Shown here: positions 9,601-17,613 of the stretch, piece after piece
Layout: the number at the start of each line of letters is the position of its first letter
Numbering within the stretch: position 1 is the stretch's first letter
Origin: Anaerolineales bacterium UBA2395
Lineage (GTDB): Bacteria > Chloroflexota > Anaerolineae > Anaerolineales > Villigracilaceae
Assembly: GCA_002343775.1 (NCBI GenBank)
Contig: DDSH01000024.1
Coordinates: forward strand, 63,171 to 127,170
Length of the DNA stretch: 64,000 bases
Direction of reading: 5' to 3'
The notes under the pieces: generated by a model
The model's database searches: none
What the model saw: the letters and a program-made list of their open reading frames with translations, nothing else
What the model was told of the DNA's origin: nothing
Program-made: the position numbers and the translations under genes

Positions 9601-9877
9601 CTTCATCTGCAGAAAGACCGTGGGCAATATCGGCAGCCAAAAGAATGCCGTCAAATTGTCCCGGCTTGATCAGGTCGTACAAACCATAGGAACGCCCCCC
9701 ATTTTGCGCAGGAATGGGAACCGGCTTTCCCCCCGCAAAACAGACCACATTGACCCCTTGCAACCGGGCAGAATCCAAAACACCCGCCATAAACTCCCCA
9801 CCCCAAACACGGGTAAACTGCGCACCAAGCACGGCGATGGTCGCGCGCTTTCCTCCACGATTCCGAAAATCAGACAT
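6671..9877 (-). CDS. LacI-type receptor / GAF / histidine kinase fusion
   Basis: A 1068-residue soluble sensor kinase. Residues about 10-290 are a LacI/periplasmic-binding-protein-like ligand domain (VWGGEFMAGVLDSAR, NDRMAFGALEALQQRG, ALTGFDDVSEAQ) without a helix-turn-helix or signal peptide, so it should sense a cytoplasmic small molecule, perhaps a sugar. About 290-600 is an unassigned helical region that begins with WSCGC. A coiled coil leads to a GAF domain at about 640-790. HisKA has HELRTPL with H833, then the N box (N953) and G boxes DTGIGID and GGGAGLGLA. TATAAT at 9889-9894 is 11 nt before the start. No response regulator is adjacent. Confidence 0.9.
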   Translation of the reverse strand: MSDFRNRGGKRATIAVLGAQFTRVWGGEFMAGVLDSARLQGVNVVCFAGGKPVPIPAQNGGRSYGLYDLIKPGQFDGILLAADIAHGLSADEVENFCRSLSPMPIASVAVRAPGVSSFMADNEGGMRAVVRHLIEEHQYTRIAFIRGPHGQIEAEQRYLAYREELKAHNIRFEEHLVVSGDFSPESGRAAVRTLLDDLGMKVQAIVAANDRMAFGALEALQQRGINVPDQIALTGFDDVSEAQSMGVPLTTVHQSFYDVGRHAFNGLLKRISGDPVEDVNIYSSHLVVRWSCGCQPDSIQRAIVLPKEVAHTGRLENKRSAAIRALFASAGISESDPYKTVYEDVFGRTWDVFLASLRETDKSDAFLKIIQMTVEVLQRYGYDFNVWHNVISTFRKYALGGISSTTTMLRAENLFQQARMLVGELSQRAQAYRRLQFEKQEELLNNFSFSMASAMSFDAIGDAITRHFPVLGLDRWYVMFFGDVSSPGSVSSPPPQSYRLLLEYEKNRFNIPAEKFMPATGRLVPRGKTPEDHRYDAVVMPLALASNRFGFMWAEMGPTDWDIYVRVKNLLSSALLRTMLVQQREQAQNEVERLLSEARERAVELARARDVAEKTASQNAKLFESEQERRRGAEALARCARQLSSLRTVENLHDQILSQLDQVVSYERGILFMEDVNGVPHAIAHHGMPENADFQTFRLKIKGLDFYTTVARKGETLLVRDAGSTEEWSQPEWLPRDRSWLGVPLYSKDNVIGLLVLSRADRSFSDDDALLTTTFAMQATVALENARLYHEMTDVNQMMERMVSERVEELNNAYKTLEKHDKNKSAFIQVAAHELRTPLTVIKGYLGMLKTDASVQGNPMLLEAINGVMRGTNRLHQIVDSMLDVARLESQVINPHIEAVNLGLILRLIHKDYLDDLAHRNLTFVLDEAIKTIPPLQADPELLKKALDHVIVNAIKFTPDGGTINVSASVVDDRRLGRMAEIRVKDTGIGIDPEHHKIIFEKLYQLGEVKLHSSSRTYYKGGGAGLGLAVASGIVKALQGSIWVESAGRDEENFPGSTFYIRLPLMKE

Positions 9878-9933
9878 AATGTACGCAAATTATAAGTCAG
9901 GAATTTGTTAGACAAAATTGCAATTTTGATAGA

Positions 9934-9957
9934 AATACCCCGCTTCGGCGGGGTATT
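9934..9957 (-). terminator. Terminator of the HExxH peptidase gene
   Basis: A 10-bp GC-rich stem (9934-9943 with 9948-9957) with a TTCG-type tetraloop. On the minus strand it is followed by TTCT. Confidence 0.7.
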
Positions 9958-9962
9958 CATTT

Positions 9963-11969
9963 TTAGCGAACTTCAACCTGATAGGAAGCGGTCTCTCGCG
10001 TAAAACGAGTCGTCCCGGAAACAACCAGATACGCCGTTTCATTGCGCCCTAATGAAATGGAGATCTGCGCCGTCTGGTCTTCATTGAGCGGGATCATCGT
10101 CACACTTTCGTCGCCCGTCTGGATGAGAGCCAGCCCGAAGGTCTGGGGCAGAACGTTCTGGACTCGCACAAAGCCCTCCGCCGACCAGCCGCCGTCATCC
10201 GCTTCAAAATCGGACCGGTAGCCTGCGGCTTCGACCGAGACATCATCCACCATGAAGCCTTCCCCATTGACCGCCGCATCGGTGATGTATTCAAAACGGA
10301 TGAAAACCTTTTTACCCGCATAGGCGGAGAGGTCAACCACTTCCTCGATCCATTCGCCTGTCACACCGGTGTAGCCCCAGCCGTAGGAATTTCCGCTTGG
10401 GTCGGTGCCTGTGCCGGAGGGCGTGACGAGGATCTCCCAGGTTTCTCCATTTTCCGAAGCTTCAACGTACACATAATCCCAATCGGTTTCGATGTCATAC
10501 CAGGTGCGGAAGGACATCTCAATCGGGGCACTCACGTTCGTGAAATCGAATTCGCGCGTCAAGGTCATGTTCGACTCGTCGCCCTTGTTGGACCAAAAAG
10601 CGTAGTCTCCCGAATAGGGGTCAGCTGGCAGCAACCGGGTCACGGTGGAACCGGTGAATTGGATCGTATGCTCTCCCTCGCATTCAACGGCAATGTAATC
10701 CACACCATATTGATGCACGGTTCGAACCAATGGCTCTTGCGGACAGTTGTACAACGTTTCGGTTGCCGAAGCGCGCTGCGCGCTGGAATAGTTTCCATAG
10801 ATATAGCGTCCATCGCCAAAGGACGTATCCAACAACAGGTTGGTAACCGCCCAATCCATGAAGAAATCATCCGCGCTGATAGGTTCGCCCGTCAGCGGGT
10901 CGGTCGCGCCGATCTCTTGAAGCACATCATCCACACTGTCCAAGCCATTGGCATCATCTTTAACGAGCAGTTGGGTCGCTTCTGCCCCAAAGCGATCCAG
11001 AAAATAGGTCATAAACAGGAAACTGGAGCCGTAATGCGGGGACGTGGCGCTCTGATCGTTGGGCCAATCGTTCAATTGCAAATCCGGGTTGATGATGTAC
11101 GTCCAGTCGAAGCCGCCGGTACGATAACCGTTAAGATGCACCGCCAGTTCGGAGGAGCCTTCGTTCAGCCACGAGGTTTCGTTCAGGTCATTGTTCCAAT
11201 GGATCATGTGTTGGAATTCGTGCGCCAGCACCGAATAAGCATAATCGCCGCCGATGGGCGTATTTTCCGCGTTGAACAGGAACATCTCATGCGCGTTGGA
11301 ATATTCCTGAATGAGCGGATGGGTCGAATCGGCGGAGGAGAAATAACCAGCCACGGAAGAGCCCAGCCCCGTGGCATACAGGATATAGATGTGCTCATCG
11401 CCATCTATGCCGGGAGACCACTCACTGCCAAAGAATTCGCGGGTGGTGGGGTAGATCTCATTTTCGAAGGTTTCCACCAGCGCTTTCATTTCGTCGGCAT
11501 CCACCTCCACGCCATCCTCCACCCAGAAGTACACATGCGGTGTGACGTACAACAGCGTTGCTTGAATCTCGTTGTTGATATTGGTATCGAGGTTATGCAC
11601 CCAGAAGTTCTTCTTCTCGCCCACCGAACGCGGCACGGCGGAGGTGGCGGTCACATCGGGGACATCGCATAACCTGTTCAGGCGGCACGCCAGCTCACGC
11701 GGGTCATTGATGGGCACGATGGTATTTTCCAGCACCTCGATCGTTTCGCCAGAGATGGTTTCCACCGGCGGGCGTGTGACCTCTGCCTCCTCGGTGGAGG
11801 TGAACGGTGTGACGAGCCCAGGGTCTTCCCCCGTGGATGATGCGGCGGGCATCAGTGTGAAATAGATAAAACCGCCCAACCCAAAAAGGATAAGACAAGC
11901 CAGGCAGAGCAGGGCAATGATCCCGATCACCATTATCGTTGTCCCTGTTGAACTATTTTTGTTTTCCAT
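9963..11969 (-). CDS. Membrane-anchored or secreted HExxH metallopeptidase
   Basis: A 668-residue extracytoplasmic zinc peptidase. A hydrophobic segment at about 13-38 serves as signal anchor, followed by an acidic Thr/Ser/Pro-rich linker. The catalytic region carries HEFQH at 250-254 and WLNEGSSE with E270 as the likely third ligand or conserved glutamate, resembling M6/immune-inhibitor-A-like or related gluzincins. About residues 440-580 look like a MAM/LamG-type jelly-roll (YSGDYAFWSNKGDES, VFIRFEYITDAAVNGEGFMVDDVSV), common in such peptidases. The C-terminus (580-668) is beta-rich. A monocistronic unit; substrate unknown. Confidence 0.82.
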   Translation of the reverse strand: MENKNSSTGTTIMVIGIIALLCLACLILFGLGGFIYFTLMPAASSTGEDPGLVTPFTSTEEAEVTRPPVETISGETIEVLENTIVPINDPRELACRLNRLCDVPDVTATSAVPRSVGEKKNFWVHNLDTNINNEIQATLLYVTPHVYFWVEDGVEVDADEMKALVETFENEIYPTTREFFGSEWSPGIDGDEHIYILYATGLGSSVAGYFSSADSTHPLIQEYSNAHEMFLFNAENTPIGGDYAYSVLAHEFQHMIHWNNDLNETSWLNEGSSELAVHLNGYRTGGFDWTYIINPDLQLNDWPNDQSATSPHYGSSFLFMTYFLDRFGAEATQLLVKDDANGLDSVDDVLQEIGATDPLTGEPISADDFFMDWAVTNLLLDTSFGDGRYIYGNYSSAQRASATETLYNCPQEPLVRTVHQYGVDYIAVECEGEHTIQFTGSTVTRLLPADPYSGDYAFWSNKGDESNMTLTREFDFTNVSAPIEMSFRTWYDIETDWDYVYVEASENGETWEILVTPSGTGTDPSGNSYGWGYTGVTGEWIEEVVDLSAYAGKKVFIRFEYITDAAVNGEGFMVDDVSVEAAGYRSDFEADDGGWSAEGFVRVQNVLPQTFGLALIQTGDESVTMIPLNEDQTAQISISLGRNETAYLVVSGTTRFTRETASYQVEVR

Positions 11970-12063
11970 GAATCGATTTCCTTATCATCTAAAGTTCGCC
12001 CGATGATACTGCCAGTTAATGAAAAATGGATTAGGAAATTCGGGTCAAAGGCTTGTTTGCGAT

Positions 12064-12102
12064 AAAAAACACACCCCTGAACCGTTTTTGTTCAGGGGTG
12101 TG
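12064..12102 (-). terminator. Terminator of clpC
   Basis: A perfect 13-bp stem (12070-12082 with 12090-12102), followed on the minus strand by a run of six T (12064-12069). Confidence 0.9.
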
Positions 12103-12112
12103 ACTGTTTCGG

Positions 12113-14590
12113 TCACGCGTCCACGGTCTCTTTGGATTTCTTCTTCTTCGTCCCAGCAGAGGTTTGGAAGATGATCTTGTTCTCGTTTGCATCCACATCT
12201 ACGATGACTTCGGCGCCGTCCTTGAACTTGCCGCCGAGCAATTCCACCGAAAGCGGACTCTCGACATATTTCTGGATCGCCCGTCGCAGCGGACGCGCTC
12301 CAAACGCCGGATCGTAGCCTTCCTTTGCCAGCCACGAGCGCGCGGCATCGGTCAACTGGACGGTGATGTTGTGGTCGTTGAGGCGATCCTGCACTTCCTT
12401 CATTTGCAGAATCACAATCTGTTCCATCTCTTCGATGGAGAGCGGCGAGAACATGATGATCTCGTCGATGCGGTTGATGAACTCGGGGCGGAACGCCGCT
12501 TTGAGCGCTTTGTCAATTTTGTCGTGCGATTCACGTTCGGAAGGTTCGGCTTTGCCAGACAAAAAGCCCAAGGTGCCGCCCTTTCTCACATATTCAGTGC
12601 CAAGGTTCGAGGTCATGATCAGAACCGTGTTGCGGAAATCCACCACGTTGCCCTGACCGTCGGTGAGGCGTCCGTCATCCAAAATTTGCAGGAGCGCATT
12701 CCACACTTCGGGGTGTGCTTTTTCGATCTCATCGAAGAGCACCACGCGGTACGGTCTGCGGCGGACGGCTTCAGTAAGTTGACCGCCTTCTTCATAGCCA
12801 ACGTATCCGGGAGGTGCGCCGAAGAGACGTGAGACGGTATGCTGCTCGCGGTATTCGGACATATCCACGCGCACCAATGCATCCTCATCGTCAAACATGA
12901 ACCATGCGAGTGCCTTGGCAAGTTCGGTCTTGCCCACGCCAGAGGGACCGATGAAGATGAACGAACCGATGGGTCGTGCCGGGTCTTTGAGACCAGAGCG
13001 CGCCCGGCGAATGGCATCGGAGATGGCGTGAATGGCTTCCTCTTGTCCGATGATGCGCTCGTGCAAACGCGCCTCCATGTGCAGGAGTTTTTCTGATTCG
13101 GTCTCGAGCATTTGCGTCACCGGAATGCCCGTCCACTGATGCACGACGGCGGCGATGTCGTTCACATCCACCACTTCGTCGAGATGATGTTCGGCTTCCC
13201 AATGATCGCGTTTGCCGGTGTATTCCTGTTCAAGGCGCAGACGTTCGGCTTTCTTTTGCGCGGCGCGTTCGTAATCACGTTCCAAACCAGCCTGCTCTTC
13301 TTCCGCGGCGAGTTTGTCAATTTCAGTTTTCAATGCTTTCAAATCGGGCGGCATGGAATACAAAGCGACGCGTAGTTTTGCGGCGGATTCATCCATGAGG
13401 TCAATGGCTTTGTCGGGCAGGTGGCGATCCGTCACATAGCGATCTGCCAAATGGGCAGCGGCAGACAGGGCTTCGTCAGAGAAGCGCACTTTGTGATGCG
13501 CCTCGTAGCGGTCGCGCAATCCGTGCAGCATCTTGATCGTGTCTTCCACGCTGGGTTCATCCACATAGATGGGGGCGAAGCGACGTTCGAGCGCGGCATC
13601 TTTTTCAATATGTTTGTGGAACTCGTCGAGAGTCGTCGCGCCGATGCATTGCAACTCGCCGCGAGCCAGCGCGGGCTTGAGCATGTTGCTCGCATCCATC
13701 GCGCCTTGAGCGGCTCCTGCACCGACGACGGTATGCAACTCGTCGATCATCAGGATGACATCACCCTTCGCACGCTGGACTTCCTCCATCACAGCCTTAA
13801 GACGTTCTTCGAACTCGCCTCGGAATCTGGACCCGGCGATCATCGCGCCAAGATCGAGCGCCACCACCTTCTTGCCGGAAAGAATTTCCGGCACATCATT
13901 GGTGGCAATCTTTTGCGCCAAGCCTTCTGCAATGGCAGTCTTACCCACACCGGCTTCGCCGATCAGCACGGGATTATTCTTCGTGCGGCGGGATAAAATC
14001 TGGATCAGACGCAAAATCTCATTATCACGCCCGATGACCGGGTCGAGTTTGCCTTCACGGGCAAGTTGGGTGAGGTCACGCGAATATTTTTCGAGCGTGC
14101 GGTAACGCGTCTCGGCTTGCGGATCGGTGACACGTTGCCCACCGCGCAGGTCTTGAATGGCATCATACACGCGGTCACGGCTCAAGCCTGCGGATTCCAA
14201 AATACGCGCGGCAGGCGTGTTGCGTTCGGTCAGAATCGCCAAAAAGATATGTTCGGTGGAAATGTATTCGTCTTTCAGGCGGTTGGCTTCTTCGTTGGCA
14301 AGATCAATGATCCGCTTGACGCGCGGGGTGATGAAGATCTGTCCCGCTCCGCCGCCGAAGATATTTGCCTTGGGGCTGGCGCGCAGGGTGGCATCCAACC
14401 GTTCGGTCAACGCCTGGGCGCTGACACTCAGTTTTTCCAAAATTTGGGGAATGACCCCGCCGGGTTGTTCGATCAGCGCCAGCAGGATGTGTTCAGTATC
14501 GATCTGGTTATGCCCGTAGCGTTGGATGATCTCCGCGGCGCGTTGGGCGGCTTCTTGTGCTCTCTCGGTAAATCTGTCAAATCGCATCAT
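12113..14590 (-). CDS. clpC: ClpC-type AAA+ unfoldase (Clp protease ATPase subunit)
   Basis: An 825-residue Hsp100 hexamer that unfolds substrates for ClpP. It has the N-terminal double Clp repeat (about 1-145), the first AAA module with GEAGVGKT, a UVR-like helical middle region (LEEEQAGLERDYERAA type) rather than the long ClpB coiled coil, and the second AAA module with GPSGVGKTELAKAL, LFDEIEKAHPEVWN and a ClpB_D2-small domain. The tail is Lys-rich (TKKKKSKE). The start at 14590 is chosen for AGGAG 10 nt upstream; MM makes 14587 an alternative. Its leader contains a GTAGGGGC palindrome (14606-14667). No clpP or mcsAB is nearby. Confidence 0.93.
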   Translation of the reverse strand: MMRFDRFTERAQEAAQRAAEIIQRYGHNQIDTEHILLALIEQPGGVIPQILEKLSVSAQALTERLDATLRASPKANIFGGGAGQIFITPRVKRIIDLANEEANRLKDEYISTEHIFLAILTERNTPAARILESAGLSRDRVYDAIQDLRGGQRVTDPQAETRYRTLEKYSRDLTQLAREGKLDPVIGRDNEILRLIQILSRRTKNNPVLIGEAGVGKTAIAEGLAQKIATNDVPEILSGKKVVALDLGAMIAGSRFRGEFEERLKAVMEEVQRAKGDVILMIDELHTVVGAGAAQGAMDASNMLKPALARGELQCIGATTLDEFHKHIEKDAALERRFAPIYVDEPSVEDTIKMLHGLRDRYEAHHKVRFSDEALSAAAHLADRYVTDRHLPDKAIDLMDESAAKLRVALYSMPPDLKALKTEIDKLAAEEEQAGLERDYERAAQKKAERLRLEQEYTGKRDHWEAEHHLDEVVDVNDIAAVVHQWTGIPVTQMLETESEKLLHMEARLHERIIGQEEAIHAISDAIRRARSGLKDPARPIGSFIFIGPSGVGKTELAKALAWFMFDDEDALVRVDMSEYREQHTVSRLFGAPPGYVGYEEGGQLTEAVRRRPYRVVLFDEIEKAHPEVWNALLQILDDGRLTDGQGNVVDFRNTVLIMTSNLGTEYVRKGGTLGFLSGKAEPSERESHDKIDKALKAAFRPEFINRIDEIIMFSPLSIEEMEQIVILQMKEVQDRLNDHNITVQLTDAARSWLAKEGYDPAFGARPLRRAIQKYVESPLSVELLGGKFKDGAEVIVDVDANENKIIFQTSAGTKKKKSKETVDA

Positions 14591-14605
14591 GGGGAATTTT
14601 CTCCT

Positions 14606-14667
14606 GTAGGGGCGCACAGCAGGACAATCTCTCGTCCAAGCCTTCATACGGCTGGCTGTGCCCCTAC
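14606..14667. repeat. GTAGGGGC-family palindromic repeat in the clpC leader
   Basis: GTAGGGGCGCACAGC at 14606-14620 pairs with GCTGTGCCCCTAC at 14655-14667 apart from a 2-nt insertion, with an inner GGAC...GTCC stem. The arms resemble those of the element at 39287-39316. Confidence 0.65.
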
Positions 14668-14742
14668 GACATGAGAGGCATTATAACAAACGCCGCATCG
14701 GCGAATTGTCAATGCGGCGTAAGAAGAATATTAGATTCCCGC

Positions 14743-15426
14743 TCAGGCAAACAACAGGCGGCTTTGCTCGGTGACCGCCTTCGGTGAGTACAGGCGGATA
14801 TGTTCCTCGATCTTTTGAAGTTGCGCCTGCACCGCCTCCACCGGGACCTCGCGAGGGGCGTATATCACGTAGAGCGCGTGCGTCGTCTCAGGCGTGATCG
14901 GCGAACGGTCGTCCTGCCCGTGGATGATGGAGCAACACAGTCCCTGTGCATCGCGCATGACCATGTCACCCACGAGGATATTTTTGACCGCGCCGCCCAT
15001 TTGCGTGAACTGATCGCCATCGCGCGCCACATCCATGACGATGGGCGGAATCAACCTGGAGACATCGTGCCCGGCGGTGAGTGCGAGGGTCTCCACCTCG
15101 GCGGCAAAATTGGCATCCACCAACGGCGAAACGTTCGGCAGGCTTTTGCCCTTCAACACAATCGACTCAAGTTGCAGCAATACGTGATACGTCTTGCTGA
15201 ATTTCTTGTAATATTTTTGGTAAGCCGCCATTGCCGGAATGGATACGAAATCCTGACGCGAGAAGTCCTTGTACATCGCCCGCAGACGAGACTCCACTTC
15301 ACGTTTGCGATCGTCCAAGGTCGAGAAAGAAGCGCGGTTACCCACCACGCCGGAGATTTCCAGCAATCCGACCACTGCGCCCGGGTGTGCAGACTTCCAT
15401 TCTTCAGTTCCTGTGATGGTCAGCAT
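14743..15426 (-). CDS. Stand-alone B3/B4 (tRNA-synthetase-type editing) domain protein
   Basis: A 227-residue protein resembling the B3/B4 domain of phenylalanyl-tRNA synthetase beta subunits, which in the synthetase binds and edits misacylated tRNA. Visible family features are the early VVGLLEISGV strand, a KKFSKTYHVLLQ segment, and the central LPNVSPLVDANFAAEV with the GGAVKNILVGD loop. Free-standing members are widespread; their role, possibly trans-editing, is inferred. It starts 1 nt after the VOC gene stop, so the pair is cotranscribed. Confidence 0.75.
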   Translation of the reverse strand: MLTITGTEEWKSAHPGAVVGLLEISGVVGNRASFSTLDDRKREVESRLRAMYKDFSRQDFVSIPAMAAYQKYYKKFSKTYHVLLQLESIVLKGKSLPNVSPLVDANFAAEVETLALTAGHDVSRLIPPIVMDVARDGDQFTQMGGAVKNILVGDMVMRDAQGLCCSIIHGQDDRSPITPETTHALYVIYAPREVPVEAVQAQLQKIEEHIRLYSPKAVTEQSRLLFA

Positions 15427-15427
15427 G

Positions 15428-15838
15428 TCAGTAGGTTTGCTCCGTTTGAAACAAGGTTACTTGCATTCCATCCGGGTCCTGTAAGCGAACGTTGGTATCG
15501 CCCCACGGGGTTTTGATCGGCGGGTGGACGAGGGTGGCGCCGTTGGCAAGCAAGCGTTGCATCGCGGCATGCAAGTCCGGCACTTGCAGGGCAAAACGCA
15601 CCTGTCCACTGATGCGTTTACCCGCCTCCAACCCATCGATGACTTCTGCCTGTCGTTCGTCAAACAGTTCGAGCGTGGCGTTGCCCATGTTGAGCATCAT
15701 CGCCTTGCCGCCGTCATTGTTCCAGATCGCTGCCGGCTCGATGCCGAGACCGTCGCAATAGAATTTGACCAGGCGTTCATAATCGCTGGTGGTGAGAGCC
15801 ACGCGCAATTCAAAAACGGGTGGTTTGGGGTGTGTCAT
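15428..15838 (-). CDS. VOC (glyoxalase/bleomycin-resistance) family protein
   Basis: A 136-residue protein with two beta-alpha-beta-beta-beta modules. The N-terminal module has ELRVALTTSDYERLVKFY and the C-terminal one VRLQDPDGMQVTLFQ. VOC proteins are metal-dependent lyases, dioxygenases, isomerases or binding proteins; the substrate cannot be told. The start at 15838 follows AAGGA with 7-nt spacing, better than the ATG at 15844, which is only 1 nt from it. It is the first gene of the pair with the B3/B4-domain protein. Confidence 0.8.
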   Translation of the reverse strand: MTHPKPPVFELRVALTTSDYERLVKFYCDGLGIEPAAIWNNDGGKAMMLNMGNATLELFDERQAEVIDGLEAGKRISGQVRFALQVPDLHAAMQRLLANGATLVHPPIKTPWGDTNVRLQDPDGMQVTLFQTEQTY

Positions 15839-16023
15839 GGGCATATCCTTTGGGTTACTGGGGCTGGGGAAATCCAGCGTCAATACATGCATTGCCATCT
15901 ACTGTTTTTGTTTGCACGACGGCTTTAGATACAGATCTTTGACATTCCGTAGTCAAAACGCCCATCAATACAGCCAATGGACAAACTTGACATTTATCGC
16001 CTTAGATCGGCATTTCATCAAAC

Positions 16024-16073
16024 ATGGTGTCTAGCTACTGCTTATACATGAAACTCGCTGTATAAGACACCAT
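16024..16073. repeat. Nested inverted repeat
   Basis: Outer arms ATGGTGTC (16024-16031) and GACACCAT (16066-16073); inner arms CTTATACA (16041-16048) and TGTATAAG (16059-16066). Both pairs are perfect, and there is a 9-nt bulge on the left side only. Confidence 0.6.
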
Positions 16074-16164
16074 AACATCCATTATACAAACCCCGCCAAA
16101 TAGGAGCAAGAAACGCACATCCCTCCCAATTCCCATTCTCTATTCACTACCCCTCAATTCGCAC

Positions 16165-16170
16165 TATAAT
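16165..16170 (+). promoter_or_regulatory. -10 box of the GNAT gene, leaderless geometry
   Basis: TATAAT ends 7 nt before the ATG at 16178. TTCACT, 16 bp upstream, may be the -35. There is no Shine-Dalgarno. Confidence 0.5.
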
Positions 16171-16177
16171 TCCCTCA

Positions 16178-17152
16178 ATGGCAACCATCACCGTCCCTGC
16201 GCGCGAACAGCATCATCCCAACCTGCGTCCGCTCAACATCCTGCGTGACCTGCCCGCCGTGGCAGACCTGATCGAGCTGTGCTTCTCCCACACCATGGAT
16301 AGCGACGGCAAGCGTTACGTGCAAGACATGCGCCGCGCAGGCAGCGACAACTCCTTCCTCAAATGGGCGAACCGCGTTGCCGAAAGCACCTCTCTGCCGC
16401 TCACCGGCTACATCTGGGAAGAGAATGGGCATATCGTCGGCAATGCCAGTCTCGTTCCCTTTCGGCATAAAGGACACCGTCTCTACCTCATCGCCAACGT
16501 TGCCGTCCACCCCGACCACCGCCGCAAAGGCATTGCCCGTGCCCTCACCGAACGCGCCATGCAGCACGCCCGCGAAAGGAAAGTGGACGACATTTGGCTG
16601 CATGTCCGCGAAGACAACCTCGAAGCCATCCGCCTTTACACCTCGCTGGGGTTTGTCGAGCGTGCCCGCCGCACCAACTGGCAGGCTGCCACCGACAGCC
16701 ACCTGAACTATTTGGATGCGGATATCGCCATCACAAAGCGGAATCCACGCTTTTGGGCGACTCAACTCCACTGGCTCTCCCGCCTCTACCCCGACGAGTT
16801 GGGCTGGCACATCCATTGGAATTTCAACTCACTGAAGCCGGGTCTGTGGACCTGGCTCTACCTGATCTTCATTGACATGAATATCCGTCAATGGGCGGCG
16901 GTGCAAAGGGATACCCTGCTCTCCACACTTTCGTGGATCCCCACCGGGCGAGGCGAAAGCCTGTTTGCCGCCATTGGCGACGAGTCGGACCCTGAGGCGC
17001 TGACACAGCTGCTCATCCATGCGCGGCGCGATCTCTATCTTTCCTACCCATCGGTCACATTCGAGTTCCCTGTCAGCCGCTTCGACAATGCCATCCGCGA
17101 TGCAGGCTTCAAACCGTTGCGCACCCTGATCTGGATGCAGGCAACTTCGTGA
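16178..17152 (+). CDS. GNAT-family N-acetyltransferase
   Basis: A 324-residue protein. The acetyl-CoA-binding motif A is NVAVHPDHRRKGIARAL (107-123), preceded by the LIANVAV strand and followed by LHVREDNLEAIRLYTSLGFV, the classic GNAT C-terminal motif. Residues from about 175 onward are an extra domain with no recognised motif (ends with a beta-rich VTFEFPVSRFDNAIRDAGF segment), perhaps a second degenerate GNAT fold. Acceptor unknown. The transcript appears leaderless. It is followed by the holin-like gene after 33 nt. Confidence 0.85.
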   Translation: MATITVPAREQHHPNLRPLNILRDLPAVADLIELCFSHTMDSDGKRYVQDMRRAGSDNSFLKWANRVAESTSLPLTGYIWEENGHIVGNASLVPFRHKGHRLYLIANVAVHPDHRRKGIARALTERAMQHARERKVDDIWLHVREDNLEAIRLYTSLGFVERARRTNWQAATDSHLNYLDADIAITKRNPRFWATQLHWLSRLYPDELGWHIHWNFNSLKPGLWTWLYLIFIDMNIRQWAAVQRDTLLSTLSWIPTGRGESLFAAIGDESDPEALTQLLIHARRDLYLSYPSVTFEFPVSRFDNAIRDAGFKPLRTLIWMQATS

Positions 17153-17185
17153 TGGGTTTTGCGTAGTTAAAGAAAAGGAGTCAAA

Positions 17186-17560
17186 ATGACAAAATTCGTG
17201 ATTCGTTGGTTGATCAACGCGGTTGCGTTATTTGCGGCAGTCTGGATCGTCCCCGGCATCAGCTATTCCGGCGAGTGGACGGGCATCCTTTGGCTGGCGC
17301 TGATCATCGGTTTGCTAAACGCGCTCGTGCGCCCGTTGCTCAAGTTCCTCACCTGCCCGCTCATCATCCTTACGTTGGGCTTGTTCACACTCGTCATCAA
17401 TACCGGCATGCTGCTGCTCACCCGCACCATTGGGCAGTCGCTCGGCATCGGTCTCACCGTGGACGGGTTCTGGTCTGCCCTGCTCGGCAGCATCGTCATG
17501 AGCATCGTCAGCGTGGTGATGAGCGTCATCTTCCGCGACGAGTTGAAAGGCAAAAAGTAA
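17186..17560 (+). CDS. Phage-holin-family-IV-like membrane protein
   Basis: A 124-residue protein with four hydrophobic segments (about 5-22, 31-50, 56-78 and 91-113). The pattern RWLINAVALFAAVWIVPGI and GLLNALVRPLLKFLTCPL is diagnostic of the chromosomal Phage_holin_4_2 family (YvlD-like), which is widespread outside phages and has no established lytic role. AAGGAG precedes the ATG. No phage genes are near, so the phage name should not be taken literally. Confidence 0.85.
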   Translation: MTKFVIRWLINAVALFAAVWIVPGISYSGEWTGILWLALIIGLLNALVRPLLKFLTCPLIILTLGLFTLVINTGMLLLTRTIGQSLGIGLTVDGFWSALLGSIVMSIVSVVMSVIFRDELKGKK

Positions 17561-17580
17561 AGCGACCCATCAAGATAAAA

Positions 17581-17611
17581 AAACAGCCGCCTGCGAGCGG
17601 CTGTTTTTTTT
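17581..17611 (+). terminator. Terminator between convergent genes
   Basis: AAACAGCCGC at 17581-17590 pairs with GCGGCTGTTT at 17597-17606 and is followed by a T-run. The A-run on the left makes it work for the minus gene as well. Confidence 0.88.
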
Positions 17612-17613
17612 CT

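Larger units (their letters stand above)
15839..16177. other. 339-bp intergenic region with nested inverted repeat
   Basis: No convincing gene is present. It lies between divergent genes and carries the nested inverted repeat at 16024-16073 and, at the right end, the promoter of the GNAT gene. The rest has no recognised element. Confidence 0.6.

Noticed and set aside
17186..17560. Prophage remnant suggested by the holin-like gene
   Set aside because: No other phage genes are near and the family is common on bacterial chromosomes.
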